Under the pieces are notes generated by a model. That model had not been told where the DNA came from. It worked only from the letters and a program-made list of their open reading frames with translations, and did not search any database. Positions 16,930-27,278 of a stretch of 64,000 nt of DNA are shown piece after piece. The DNA is from Gemmatimonadaceae bacterium. GTDB lineage: Bacteria; Gemmatimonadota; Gemmatimonadetes; Gemmatimonadales; Gemmatimonadaceae. Positions within the stretch are counted from its first letter, which is position 1; every line of letters begins with the position of its first letter. Where the stretch lies: the NCBI GenBank assembly GCA_020851455.1, contig JADZCT010000020.1:1-64000 (forward strand), given 5' to 3'. Position numbers and translations under genes: made by a program.

Positions 16930-19900
16930 ATGGCTCGACAAGTCGGTGACGGTGGCCTGCCGATACTATTAAAGCGCATGCCGACCCATCGAGAAGCCAC
17001 CGACGCGAAGAGCCCTGGGTCGCCGGCAGGCGACGAGGTAGGGTTTCTTGCGCATGCGAGCGACGCGATCCTCCGCAGGATCTTCGCCGGTGCCCCGTCG
17101 CCAATGTCGCTCACCCGCGCCTCGGATGGCCGCGTACTCGATGCGAACGAGGCCTACGCGCAGTTGCTCGGCCAGTCACGCGAGCACATAATCGGGCGCA
17201 CGACGACGGAACTCGGCTTCTGGCCGAACGACCCTGTGCGCCACGCGCTGGCACGTCGCGTATTGAACGAGCGCGTGGTGCGTGATGTCCACGCCAATGT
17301 CAATACGGCAGGCGGAGCAGTCCGCCTGGTGCGGCTCGACATGCAGCTACTGACGCTCGACGGCGAGGACGTCATCCTCACCTGGTGCCACGACGAAACA
17401 GCGCAGGCGCGCTACACACGCGAGAGCAACGAGCGCCTGCGCCTCGCGTTCATGACCAGCTTCGACGGATACCTTATCGTAACCCAGGGCGAAGGGCGCG
17501 TAGTCGAGGTGAATGACAGGTGCCTCGACATGTTCGGCTACTCCAGGGAGGAATGCATCGGGCGAACGGTGCGTGAGCTCGGGTGGTGGGGCGACATGGC
17601 GCAGCGTGATGCGTACCTCGCACTGGTGGCGCGGAACGCAGTTGTACGCAACTTCGAGGTGACGGCCGTCCGGAAGGCCGGCGAACGGTTCCCGGCCCTG
17701 CTTTCCACTGGTCGAATGGACATCGCCCAGCAGGAGTCGCTGCTGCTGCTGACGATCCGCGACAGCACCGACATCGCGCGCGCCGCGACGGAGCGCCGGC
17801 AACACTCGTTCATCCTGGACGCGATCGCTCAAGGCGTCTTCTGGAAGGACGCGGACGGTCGCTACATGGGATGCAACCAGGCGTTCGCGGAAGCGCTTGG
17901 CATGGCCGCGCCGTCGGACGTTGTCGGCACAACGGACTTCGACATACCCTGGCTGGCAGGTGAAGCCGACTCGTACCGCGCCGATGACTTGGCCGTGCTC
18001 GCCACGAACAAGCCCCGGCTCCGCATAGTCGAGCCGGTGCGGCTTCGCGACGGATCCACGCGAATGGTCGAAACCAGCAAGTTCCCGCTGACCGACCGCA
18101 ACGGCGTACCGGTCGGCGTGGTTGGGATCTTCGATGACATCACGGAACGCCGGCAGAACGAGGCCGAGCTGGAGAGGTACCGGAACCACCTCGCGCAGGT
18201 TGTAGCCGAGCGAACTCGCGAGCTCGAGGAGACGCACGTCGCGCTGGCGGAAAGCATCGCCCGTTATGCAAACCTCGCGGAGCACTCCCACAGCATCATC
18301 CTGGAATCGGGCCTCGACGGTACGGTGCTCTTTCTCAACCGGTATGGGCTCGACCTCCTTGGATGCTTGCCGGACAACCTACCGGAGTACGGCGTACCTG
18401 GCGGTATTGCGGGAATACGCGCCGAATCGGGCCGCGCGGCAGCCACCAGCCCTGATAATTCACACTGCAAGCCAGGCGAGCCCTACTCGGCAGAAGGCGA
18501 ATACGTCGCCGGAGACGGCAGCCGCCTCTGGATTCACTGGACACACGTCCAGCTCCCGGCGCGGTCGGGCGGGCAGCCCACCCTTCTCAGCGTCGGCGTT
18601 GACAGGACGCTGCAGCACGCCGCTGAGGCACAGATCGCGCGCCACCGGGATGAACTGGAGCGGCGCGTCGAGGAGCGAACGGCCGACCTGGCGGCGAGCG
18701 AGCTGCGCTGGCGGGCCGCCTTTGAGGCGAGCGGTGACGCGTGGGCTGTCACGCGAACGAGTGACGGCTGCCTTCTCGAAGTCAATGATCGCTTCATAGA
18801 AATGTTCGGGTTATCGCGCACAGAATGCATTGGTCGCAGCGGCATGGAACTGGGATTGTACGGTCGGCCGGAGCAGCATGACGCGATAGTCGAGCGGTTC
18901 ATGCGCGATGGATACGTGCGCGGGCTCGACATCGAGGGACGGCGCAAGGACGGCACGCTGCTGCCAGCGCTGTACTCGGCGTACCCGATGGCAGCGCCCG
19001 GGCAGGACATGCTCGTTCTCGTGTCCGTGCGCGACATGACGGAACACCATCGGCTCGAAGCCCAGTTGCGCCAGGCGCAGAAGCTCGAGGCGGTTGCCGT
19101 GCTCGCTGGCGGCATAGCCCACGACTTCAACAACGTGCTTGCCGTGATTCTCGGATACGCGCAGATGCTGCTCACGGACCTCCCGGACACGTATCCCGCG
19201 CACGCGGAGGTCAGGGAGATCGAGGCGGCTGCGAAACGCGCAGCGGACCTTACGCGGCAGTTGCTGGTATTCAGCCGACAGCAGCCCTTGCAGTTCCGCC
19301 TGGTGGACCTGAATGGCGTAATCCGGAACCTCGCGAAGATGCTGCGGCGGCTGATCGGCGAAGACATCGAGCTCGTCCTGGCGCTGCCCGAGATCAGCGC
19401 TCCGGCAATCGTTGACTCCGGCCAGATGGAACAGATGCTGATGAACCTCGCCGTGAACGCCCGCGATGCGATGCCGGATGGTGGCCGGCTGGACATCGCG
19501 GTGGATCTACGGGAAGCGATTGACGCAACCGTCTGCTCCGCCGGCGCCGCGCAGGGGCCGCATGTCCTCGTCTCCGTTACCGATACCGGGCTTGGTATGG
19601 ACGCCGCGACGCGCGAGCGGATCTTCGAGCCGTTCTTCACAACCAAGCCACCCGGAAAAGGCACGGGCCTTGGGCTCCCGACGGTATTTGGCATCGTCCG
19701 TCAGAGCAATGGCGCTGTTACCGTCGAGAGCGAAGTCGGCCGCGGAACGACATTCCGCATCTGGCTGCCGCTCGCTGTATCGAACAGCGACGAGGGCGTG
19801 ACCACCGATGCGGCAGCCGGCGCGCCACCCGGGCGGACAGGGACAGACAGCGGGACGATCCTGTTGGTTGAAGACGAAGAGAGCGTCCGCCAACTCGTCG

Positions 19901-20223
19901 TGACGGTTCTCGAGCGGCGTGGCCTCACGGTGCTGTCGGCAGCGAACGGGAGCGATGGATTGGCAGTGTGGGAGCGCCGACAGGACGAGATTGACATGGT
20001 TCTCACCGACGTCATGATGCCACAGATGGACGGCGTCGAAATGGCGCGTCAGCTATGGAGCAGGAACCCCCGCGTGCCCGTATTGTTCATGTCGGGCTAT
20101 CCCGACAGGATTGCGCGCGTGGAGGAGTTGGCGTCGAACGCGGGGTTCATCCAGAAGCCGTTCAGCTCCGAGGCGCTCCTCAGCTGCGTGCGCACGACGC
20201 TTGCGCGGGCTTCCACGGCATGA
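16930..20223 (+). CDS. Multi-PAS hybrid sensor histidine kinase with C-terminal receiver
   Basis: Repeated PAS blocks ([38 protein letters not shown]), H-box [19 protein letters not shown], HATPase motifs, REC domain [16 protein letters not shown]. Likely start at 16930 or 16978, not 16255. Confidence 0.92.
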   Translation: MARQVGDGGLPILLKRMPTHREATDAKSPGSPAGDEVGFLAHASDAILRRIFAGAPSPMSLTRASDGRVLDANEAYAQLLGQSREHIIGRTTTELGFWPNDPVRHALARRVLNERVVRDVHANVNTAGGAVRLVRLDMQLLTLDGEDVILTWCHDETAQARYTRESNERLRLAFMTSFDGYLIVTQGEGRVVEVNDRCLDMFGYSREECIGRTVRELGWWGDMAQRDAYLALVARNAVVRNFEVTAVRKAGERFPALLSTGRMDIAQQESLLLLTIRDSTDIARAATERRQHSFILDAIAQGVFWKDADGRYMGCNQAFAEALGMAAPSDVVGTTDFDIPWLAGEADSYRADDLAVLATNKPRLRIVEPVRLRDGSTRMVETSKFPLTDRNGVPVGVVGIFDDITERRQNEAELERYRNHLAQVVAERTRELEETHVALAESIARYANLAEHSHSIILESGLDGTVLFLNRYGLDLLGCLPDNLPEYGVPGGIAGIRAESGRAAATSPDNSHCKPGEPYSAEGEYVAGDGSRLWIHWTHVQLPARSGGQPTLLSVGVDRTLQHAAEAQIARHRDELERRVEERTADLAASELRWRAAFEASGDAWAVTRTSDGCLLEVNDRFIEMFGLSRTECIGRSGMELGLYGRPEQHDAIVERFMRDGYVRGLDIEGRRKDGTLLPALYSAYPMAAPGQDMLVLVSVRDMTEHHRLEAQLRQAQKLEAVAVLAGGIAHDFNNVLAVILGYAQMLLTDLPDTYPAHAEVREIEAAAKRAADLTRQLLVFSRQQPLQFRLVDLNGVIRNLAKMLRRLIGEDIELVLALPEISAPAIVDSGQMEQMLMNLAVNARDAMPDGGRLDIAVDLREAIDATVCSAGAAQGPHVLVSVTDTGLGMDAATRERIFEPFFTTKPPGKGTGLGLPTVFGIVRQSNGAVTVESEVGRGTTFRIWLPLAVSNSDEGVTTDAAAGAPPGRTGTDSGTILLVEDEESVRQLVVTVLERRGLTVLSAANGSDGLAVWERRQDEIDMVLTDVMMPQMDGVEMARQLWSRNPRVPVLFMSGYPDRIARVEELASNAGFIQKPFSSEALLSCVRTTLARASTA

Positions 20224-20526
20224 CAGAATCCCGCGTGGCGGTGCTTCCGGACGCTTGATCGGCTGTTGCGCAACGCTGAGCGGAGGCCGCTCGATGCCTA
20301 TCTCTCAGGCATTGGATCAGGCTGTTTGCTGATCCGGCTGTGCTACGAATCAGGCGCACGCTCGTGGATCCTCGTGGTGCGGACATCAGGTTCAATGGCG
20401 CCGATATTGGCTGCCTTGTCCGGTCGCTCGTTGTTCCCGCCCTGATCCGCGGAATCGCTATATTGCCGTAGAGGCTTATATGAATCTACTTGGCGCCGGC
20501 CGCGTGCCGCTGTCGCAGAGCCGTCC

Positions 20527-20877
20527 ATGACCTCGCGCCCGAGCATCCGCCGCATGCGCGCCGCGACACCAGAGCTGCTGGAGCTGGTTGCGCGGCGTTT
20601 TCGCGCGCTCGCCGAGCCCACGCGGCTCACGATCCTCCACGCGCTGGCCGACGGCGAGCGTACCGTCTCCGAGCTGATCGAAGCCACCGGGCTCGGCCAG
20701 GGCAACCTCTCGAAGCACCTTCAGCAGCTGCACGCGGGCGGGTTCGTAAGCAGGCGGCGCGACGGACTGTTCGTGTACTACGCGCTCGCCGACAAGGACG
20801 TGCTCGCGCTCTGCGAGATCATGTGCAGCAGGATCGAGCACGACCTGGATTCGTCGAGGAAGATCGTCGGCAGATAG
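20527..20877 (+). CDS. ArsR-family winged-helix repressor
   Basis: RFRALAEPTRLTILHALADGERTVSELIEATGLGQGNLSKHLQQLHAGGFVSRRRDG. Confidence 0.92.
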   Translation: MTSRPSIRRMRAATPELLELVARRFRALAEPTRLTILHALADGERTVSELIEATGLGQGNLSKHLQQLHAGGFVSRRRDGLFVYYALADKDVLALCEIMCSRIEHDLDSSRKIVGR

Positions 20878-20955
20878 GAGGCATGGCGATTCGTGATGAG
20901 GGAGCTTGCGGAACAGTACATGCCGATATAGTTATATACCTGTACAGTAATCCGA

Positions 20956-22359
20956 TTGACGATCACGAGCCCTACCAGCCCCTTCCCCGACATACCCAGC
21001 ATGACCAGACGGCTGCTACTGGCGGCTGCCCTCGCCTGCCGACTGCCTGCGGCTGCCGCGGCGCAGGACGCGGGCGGAGCCCACCGCCTGACCCTTGCCG
21101 AGGCGCTCCGACGCGCCGACCGCGCCGCGTACGCCAACCGCGGGGCTCGCGCCGCGGCCGAGGCACAGCACGCGGCGTCCCGCGCTGCCCTGCGCGGCGT
21201 CTTTCCTTCGCTGGGCGCCGACGCATCGCTCGTGCACACCACGGACCCGATCAACGCCTTCGGCTTCTCGCTCAAGCAGCGTGGCGTGTCCATGGCGAGC
21301 TTCAACCCGGCGACGCTCAACGATCCGGCCGCGATCGCCAACTACTCCAGCGGCGTCACGCTGCAGCAGCCGCTCCTCAATGGCGACGCATGGGCGGGCG
21401 TGCGAGCCGCCCGTGCAGCAGCAGGAGCCGTCGACGCCCAAGCCGCCTGGGCGCGCGTCGCCACGAGCGCCGGTGTGATCCAGGCCTTCTACGGCGCCGT
21501 GCTCGCGAAGGAGTTGGCGACCACGATGCTGGCCGCCGAACGCTCCGCGCGTGAGCACGTGCGCACCGCCGAGGTTGCCGCCGCGAACGGCCTCGTCACC
21601 GGGTCCGATGGCATGCTTGCCCGGGTGCGCGCCGGCGAGGTCGAAGCGCAGCGTATCGAGGCCGAGTCGCGCGCGGCGCTGGCTCGCCAGCAACTGGCAG
21701 TGCTGCTGGGGACGCCCGGCGACACAGTCTTCATCCTGCCCGACTCGCTCCCGGCGGGCGCAGTCGCCGATCGTGCCCGTTCTCCGGACGCGGCGCGCGC
21801 CGACGTCGAGGCCGCTGCAAGGGCCAGCGAGGCAGCGCGCTTCGACCGACAGCGCGCCAGCGCCGCGATGCTGCCCCGCCTCAACGGCTTCGCACGCTAC
21901 GAATGGAACTCGCCCACGAGCGTCGCGAGCGGCAAGCCGATGTGGACGGCGGGCGCCATTGTGAACTGGTCGCTCTTTGGCGGCGGTGCCGAGCTCGCCG
22001 AGCTGCAGGGTGCGGCTGCCCGCGAGCGGGTGGCGCAGGCGCAGCTCGATGGCGTGCGTGCCGCAGCGGAACTGGAGCAGCGCGAGGCAAGCGAAGCATG
22101 GCGCGTTGCCGCGGCCCGTGCCGCGATCGCCGATACCGCGGTGCAGCAATCCGACGGCGCGCTCCGCATCGTACGCCGGAAGTACGAAGGCGGCCTCGCG
22201 GCCATTACCGAACTGCTGGACGCCGCCGCCGCCAACACCATGGCGCGTCTCATGCGCTCCGACGCCCGATTCAAGGTCATCGCCGCAGCCGCGGCGCAAA
22301 TCAAGGCACGCGGCGGCAACCCCGCCGACCTCGCAGTCCTCGACAACGACCCACGCTGA
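20956..22359 (+). CDS. TolC-family outer membrane efflux protein
   Basis: Signal peptide, LTLAEALRRADRAAYANRGARAAAEA, coiled-coil architecture; operon position. Confidence 0.88.
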   Translation: MTITSPTSPFPDIPSMTRRLLLAAALACRLPAAAAAQDAGGAHRLTLAEALRRADRAAYANRGARAAAEAQHAASRAALRGVFPSLGADASLVHTTDPINAFGFSLKQRGVSMASFNPATLNDPAAIANYSSGVTLQQPLLNGDAWAGVRAARAAAGAVDAQAAWARVATSAGVIQAFYGAVLAKELATTMLAAERSAREHVRTAEVAAANGLVTGSDGMLARVRAGEVEAQRIEAESRAALARQQLAVLLGTPGDTVFILPDSLPAGAVADRARSPDAARADVEAAARASEAARFDRQRASAAMLPRLNGFARYEWNSPTSVASGKPMWTAGAIVNWSLFGGGAELAELQGAAARERVAQAQLDGVRAAAELEQREASEAWRVAAARAAIADTAVQQSDGALRIVRRKYEGGLAAITELLDAAAANTMARLMRSDARFKVIAAAAAQIKARGGNPADLAVLDNDPR

Positions 22360-22369
22360 GACCGATCGC

Positions 22370-23392
22370 ATGCATAGTACCCTTCGCTCCCTGATGATGC
22401 TGGCACCAGTTGCTGTGGTTACGGTCGCCTGTGGCGGCAGCCAGGCATCGGCTGCACTCCCCGCCACAACTACAGAGCCGACCGTTGCCGTGGTTGACAC
22501 GACACTGACGGCAACATTCGCGGCAGCAGGCACCGCGCTCCCTGTCTTCGACGCCACCATCAGCACCAAGCTCATGGGTTCGGTTACGGCGGTGCTGGTA
22601 ACGGAGGGCGCGCGCGTCGCTTCCGGCGACCCGCTCGTGCGCCTCGACGCCGCCGACCTCGACGCGAAGGCAAGGCAGGCGGCCTCCAATGTGGCCGCGG
22701 CCGAGGCAACGCAGCGCGAAGCGCAGGCGATGGCGATCCGCATCAGGGCTCTGTACGCCGACAGCGCGGCGCCCAAGGCACAACTCGACGCGGTGGAAAC
22801 GGGCCTCGCACGCGCCAGCGCAGGCCTCGAGGCAGCTAAGGCAGGCGTAACGGAACTGAACGCAGTACGCGACTACTCCGTGCTACGCGCTCCGTTTGGC
22901 GGTGTGGTCACGCGTCGCTTCGTTGACCCTGGCGATTTCGCAGGCCCTGGCGCGCCGCTGGTCACGATTCAGGATGCGTCGCGGCTGCGGATAGCGGCTG
23001 CGGTGCCAGCGGCGATGGCGATGAAAGTGAAGGCCGGCGCGCAGCTCGACGCAACGATCGAGGGCGAGCGAGTGCGCGCCACCGTGGAAGGCGTCGTGCC
23101 GTCCGCCGCGACGATGTACACGGTGAACGCCATCGTGGCAAATGGAAATGGGTCACTGCCCTCGGGCAGCGCCGCCACGGTGATGGTGCCGTCGGCGGCA
23201 TCGGAGCGGGTGCTGCTGGTTCCGGCCACGGCAATCGTCCGGCAAGGCGATCTCACCGGCGTGCGCGTGGTGCGCGACGGTGCCCCTGAACTCCGCTGGG
23301 TGCGCCTTGGCAATGCCGTGGGCGACCGCGTGATCGTGCGGACAGGGCTCCAGCCCGGCGAGCAGGTGGTCGTCGCCGGCGGAGAGCGCTGA
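22370..23392 (+). CDS. RND efflux periplasmic adaptor (MFP) lipoprotein
   Basis: Lipobox-like TVACGGS; lipoyl/barrel motifs (GSVTAVLVTEGARVASGDPLVRLD, YSVLRAPFGGVVTRRFVDPGDF). Confidence 0.9.
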   Translation: MHSTLRSLMMLAPVAVVTVACGGSQASAALPATTTEPTVAVVDTTLTATFAAAGTALPVFDATISTKLMGSVTAVLVTEGARVASGDPLVRLDAADLDAKARQAASNVAAAEATQREAQAMAIRIRALYADSAAPKAQLDAVETGLARASAGLEAAKAGVTELNAVRDYSVLRAPFGGVVTRRFVDPGDFAGPGAPLVTIQDASRLRIAAAVPAAMAMKVKAGAQLDATIEGERVRATVEGVVPSAATMYTVNAIVANGNGSLPSGSAATVMVPSAASERVLLVPATAIVRQGDLTGVRVVRDGAPELRWVRLGNAVGDRVIVRTGLQPGEQVVVAGGER

Positions 23393-23394
23393 CC

Positions 23395-26300
23395 GTGGGC
23401 ATCGCCGGCCGCGTAGCACGCGCGTTTCTCACCTCCAAGCTGACGCCTCTCGTCACGGTGGCTTCGCTCACCGTGGGCGCGCTTGGCCTGCTGGCGACTC
23501 CGCGCGAGGAAGAGCCGCAGATCTCGGTGCCGATGGTTGATGTCATCGCCGCAATGCCGGGCGCCGGACCACTGGAGATAGAGAACCATGTGGTGCGCCC
23601 GATCGAGCGCAGGATGTGGGGCCTTCCCGGCGTCGAGCACGTGTACGCGCAGAGCGGCGACGGCTATGCCGTCGTGACGGTGCGCTTCCGGGTGGGCGAG
23701 GACCAGGAGCGCTCGGTGGTGCGCGTGCACGCCAAGCTCCAGTCCGACATGGACGTCATGCCGGCCGGCGTGCTTCCACCGCTCGTGAAGCCGCACGCCA
23801 TTGACGACGTTCCGATCCTTGCGCTCACGCTCCACGGCGGCGGCGCCACCGCGAACGAGCTGCGCCAGGTCGCGTTGCACCTCGAAGACGAGATCCGCAC
23901 TGTGAACGACGTCGCCGAGACATCGGTAATCGGAGGCGAACCGCGCGAGATCACGGTGACGATGGATGCGGCGCGCCTGGCGGCCGCCGGCGTGACTCCC
24001 GGCGAGGTCGCGTTGGCGCTGCAATCGGCGAACGTTCGGCTGCAGTCCGGCGAATACGCGTCGGGCAACCGCGTGGTGCGCGTGAGCGTGGGCGCGGGGC
24101 TGACCAGCGCCGGCGACGTAGAACGCGTGGTGGTTGGCACGCGTAGCGGCTCCCCGGTGTACGTGGCTTCTGTTGCGACGGTTTCCGAAGGTTTCGGCGA
24201 GCCCACGAACTACGTTGCGCACGTCGCCGGGGGCAGGCCCGCGGAGGCGGCCGTCACCCTGCAGGTCGCCAAGAGGCACGGCGCAAACGCGACGAAGGTG
24301 GCGGAAGAGGCGCTGCATCGCGTCGAGGCGGCGCGCGAACGACTGCTCCCCGGCGGCGTCACGTACGACGTGACGCGCAACTACGGAGAGACGGCGTCGG
24401 AGAAGGCAGGCGACCTCATACTGCACCTCCTGATCGCCACCGTATCGGTGACGGTGCTGATTGGAATCTTCCTTGGCTGGCGCGAGGCGCTGGTGGTGCT
24501 CGTGGCGGTTCCGGTCACCCTCGCGCTGACCCTCTTCGCCTATTACGCGCTCGGCTACACGCTGAACCGGATCACGCTATTTGCGCTGATATTCTCGATC
24601 GGCATCCTCGTGGATGACGCGATCGTCGTGGTGGAGAACATCTATCGGCACCTCCAGATCGGGCGCGTGAGCGCCGAGAACGCGGCGGTGGAAGGGGTGG
24701 ACGAAGTCGGCAACCCAACCATCCTGGCAACGTTCACCGTCATCGCGGCGATTCTGCCGATGGCATTCGTGTCGGGGCTCATGGGTCCGTACATGCGCCC
24801 GATCCCCGTGGGCGCGTCGGTCGCGATGCTGGCATCGCTTGGCGTGGCGTTCGTGGTGACGCCGTGGCTCGCGCTCAAGCTGCTGCGCGGGCATGTGAAG
24901 CCGCTGGCCGCCCGCGAGCCGGGTGATGAAGGCGGGTCCGCAGCGGGCTCGGCCGGAAAGCCCGGGTTTGGCGCATTCTATGCGCGCATCATGACGCCGC
25001 TGATGGACAGCCGGGCGTGGAGAATGCGCTTCTATGGCAGCGTCGGGGTGCTGCTCCTGGCGTCGGTGGCCCTTCTGGGCGTGAAGCTTGTCCAGGTGAA
25101 GATGCTGCCGTTCGACAACAAGTCGGAGTTCCAGGTAGTGCTCGACTTCCCGGAAGGCATGGCGCTCGAGACGTCGCAGGCGGCCGCGCAGCAGGTGGCC
25201 GACCGCCTCCGCAAGGTGCCCGAGGTGACGAGTACGCAGGTATACGCCGGCACGGCGGCCCCGTTCAACTTCAACGGACTCGTGCGGCACTATTTCATGC
25301 GGCGCGGCTCGAACGTCGCCGACCTGCAGGTGAACCTCGTGTCCAAGGGACGGCGCAAGCGGCAGAGCCATGAGATCGCCGTGGCGGTGCGCCCCGGGAT
25401 AGACTCGATCGCGCGACTCTATGGCGCGAGCGCGAAGGTAGCCGAGATTCCTCCCGGCCCCCCGGTGCTGTCAACGCTGGTCGCAGAGATCTACGCGCCC
25501 ACCGATTCGCTGCGCGTTGCGACCGCGGAGCGGGTCAAGGCCATCATGGAGACGACGCCGGGCGTAGTTGACGTGGATTGGAGCATAGACGCGCCTGGGG
25601 CGCAGCGGCGCTTCAGAGTGGATCGCGCGCGGGCCGCGCAGGATGGCGCCAACGTGGAGCAGATCGCGCGCACGGTCGTCGTCGCCGTGAACTGCATGGC
25701 GGTGACCGGCGCAGAGGCAGGGAGAGCGCGCGAAGGCATCGCCATCACGCCACGGCTCGCCGCGCTCGACCGGTTGTCGGATCTCTCGATCCTGGCAATC
25801 CCGGTCGCGACCGCAGTCGGGCCGCGGCCGCTGGCGCGCTACGTATCGGTTGATTCGCAGACGATCGAGAGCACGCGGATGCGGCGCAACCTGAGGCCGG
25901 TCGTGTACGTTACCGGCGACGTTGCCGGATCAGTGGAAGCGCCCGTTTACGCCATCCTTGCGATGAACGCGCGGCTCGACTCGCTTCGGGTGCAGGGGGC
26001 GGAGGTGCGCCGCTACAATGCAGTGCAGCCCGACCGTCTCGACGAGATTGCGCTCAAGTGGGACGGCGAGTGGCAGGTAACGATAGAAGTGTTCCGCGAC
26101 CTGGGCATTGCATTTGCGATCGTGCTCGTGCTCATCTATGTGCTGGTCGTCGGCTGGTTCCAGTCATTCACGATCCCGCTCGTGATAATGGCGCCGATCC
26201 CGCTCACGATGATCGGCATCCTGCCGGGCCACGCGGCGACCGGCGCGTTCTTTACGGCAACCTCGATGATCGGGATGATCGCGCTCGCAGGCATCATCGT

Positions 26301-26583
26301 GCGTAATTCCATCCTCCTCGTTGACTTCATCCAGCTCGCGCAGCAGCGGGGCCGGATGCTCAGGGCCGCGGTGATCGAGGCGGGCTCCGTGAGGTTCCGC
26401 CCCATTGCGCTTACGGCGGCGGCGGTCGTGGCTGGGGGGCTCGTGATGGTGCTCGACCCGATCTTCCAGGGGCTTGCGGTGTCGCTCATCAGCGGCGCGA
26501 TAGTCGCGACGCTCCTCACGATGGTAGTGGTTCCGCTGCTCTACTGGGAACTCGAGCGCAGGAAGGAGGAGAGAGCACAATGA
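23395..26583 (+). CDS. RND-family efflux permease (AcrB/D/F type)
   Basis: 1062 aa; IFSIGILVDDAIVVVENIYRH and other RND TM motifs. Confidence 0.95.
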   Translation: MGIAGRVARAFLTSKLTPLVTVASLTVGALGLLATPREEEPQISVPMVDVIAAMPGAGPLEIENHVVRPIERRMWGLPGVEHVYAQSGDGYAVVTVRFRVGEDQERSVVRVHAKLQSDMDVMPAGVLPPLVKPHAIDDVPILALTLHGGGATANELRQVALHLEDEIRTVNDVAETSVIGGEPREITVTMDAARLAAAGVTPGEVALALQSANVRLQSGEYASGNRVVRVSVGAGLTSAGDVERVVVGTRSGSPVYVASVATVSEGFGEPTNYVAHVAGGRPAEAAVTLQVAKRHGANATKVAEEALHRVEAARERLLPGGVTYDVTRNYGETASEKAGDLILHLLIATVSVTVLIGIFLGWREALVVLVAVPVTLALTLFAYYALGYTLNRITLFALIFSIGILVDDAIVVVENIYRHLQIGRVSAENAAVEGVDEVGNPTILATFTVIAAILPMAFVSGLMGPYMRPIPVGASVAMLASLGVAFVVTPWLALKLLRGHVKPLAAREPGDEGGSAAGSAGKPGFGAFYARIMTPLMDSRAWRMRFYGSVGVLLLASVALLGVKLVQVKMLPFDNKSEFQVVLDFPEGMALETSQAAAQQVADRLRKVPEVTSTQVYAGTAAPFNFNGLVRHYFMRRGSNVADLQVNLVSKGRRKRQSHEIAVAVRPGIDSIARLYGASAKVAEIPPGPPVLSTLVAEIYAPTDSLRVATAERVKAIMETTPGVVDVDWSIDAPGAQRRFRVDRARAAQDGANVEQIARTVVVAVNCMAVTGAEAGRAREGIAITPRLAALDRLSDLSILAIPVATAVGPRPLARYVSVDSQTIESTRMRRNLRPVVYVTGDVAGSVEAPVYAILAMNARLDSLRVQGAEVRRYNAVQPDRLDEIALKWDGEWQVTIEVFRDLGIAFAIVLVLIYVLVVGWFQSFTIPLVIMAPIPLTMIGILPGHAATGAFFTATSMIGMIALAGIIVRNSILLVDFIQLAQQRGRMLRAAVIEAGSVRFRPIALTAAAVVAGGLVMVLDPIFQGLAVSLISGAIVATLLTMVVVPLLYWELERRKEERAQ

Positions 26584-26870
26584 AGATGTTCTGGATCATC
26601 TACGCAGGCCCGCTGGTCCAGCGTGTCACGGACGCGCTGCTCACGCACGGCGCCACTGGCTACACGACGTTCCCGAAGGCGTACGGGACCGGCACGCATG
26701 GGCCCATAGAAGGCACCCGAGCATGGCCCGGCGAAGAGACGGTGATCACGTCCGTCGTCGCCGGGGGCAGTGCCAGCGCGGTGAGCGAGTGCCTGGCCTC
26801 GCTTCAGCGTGGACTCGACGCTGGTGAGCGGCTCCACTTCGCGGTGCTGGACGTCGAGTCGTTCCAGTAA
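26580..26870 (+). CDS. PII-like transporter-associated protein (PG0541-type)
   Basis: 96 aa; overlaps the RND stop (ATGA); MKMFWIIYAGPLVQRVTDALLTHGATGYTTF. Confidence 0.7.
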   Translation: MKMFWIIYAGPLVQRVTDALLTHGATGYTTFPKAYGTGTHGPIEGTRAWPGEETVITSVVAGGSASAVSECLASLQRGLDAGERLHFAVLDVESFQ

Positions 26871-26901
26871 TTCCGTTTCCCAACCATTACTCCCGATTCC
26901 G

Positions 26902-27117
26902 ATGTGCCCTGACCACGTCATCCGCCGGTTTGCCGGCGTCTTCATCCTGCTGAGCGTCACGCTCGCGGTTGCCATTGACCTGCGCTGGCTCTGGTTCACG
27001 GCGTTCGTCGGCGCCAACCTGCTGCAATCGAGCTTCACCAGCTTCTGCCCGCTGGAGAAGATCCTCGGGAGGTTTGGCGCGGCTGGCTGCCGGCGCAACG
27101 GCCGGGGCGCTGGCTGA
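26902..27117 (+). CDS. DUF2892-type inner membrane protein
   Basis: MCPDHVIRRFAGVFILLSVTLAV...FTSFCPLEKILGRFGAAGC. Confidence 0.8.
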   Translation: MCPDHVIRRFAGVFILLSVTLAVAIDLRWLWFTAFVGANLLQSSFTSFCPLEKILGRFGAAGCRRNGRGAG

Positions 27118-27134
27118 GGCAGCATCGGCGTTAC

Positions 27135-27228
27135 GGGCACGCTGGCGGCCGCTGCGACCTCTGCCGCACGGGCGCGCTGGCGACGGTTGCGACCTCTGCC
27201 GTATGGGCGCGCTGGTGGCCGTATCGGT
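27135..27228. repeat. Imperfect 35-bp tandem repeat, about 2.7 copies
   Basis: gggcacgctggcggccgctgcgacctctgccgcac / gggcgcgctggcgacggttgcgacctctgccgtat / gggcgcgctggtggccg..., starting at 27135, 27170 and 27205. Confidence 0.85.
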
Positions 27229-27278
27229 GACGGGAGCGTCGCTGCATCTTTGACAGTCACGTTATCTATGGCCCGATC

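Noticed and set aside
20911-20955. AT-rich imperfect palindrome (cagtacatgccgatatagttatatacctgtacagt) upstream of tolC as ArsR operator
   Set aside because: Suggestive location but symmetry is poor; not enough to annotate without orthologue comparison.
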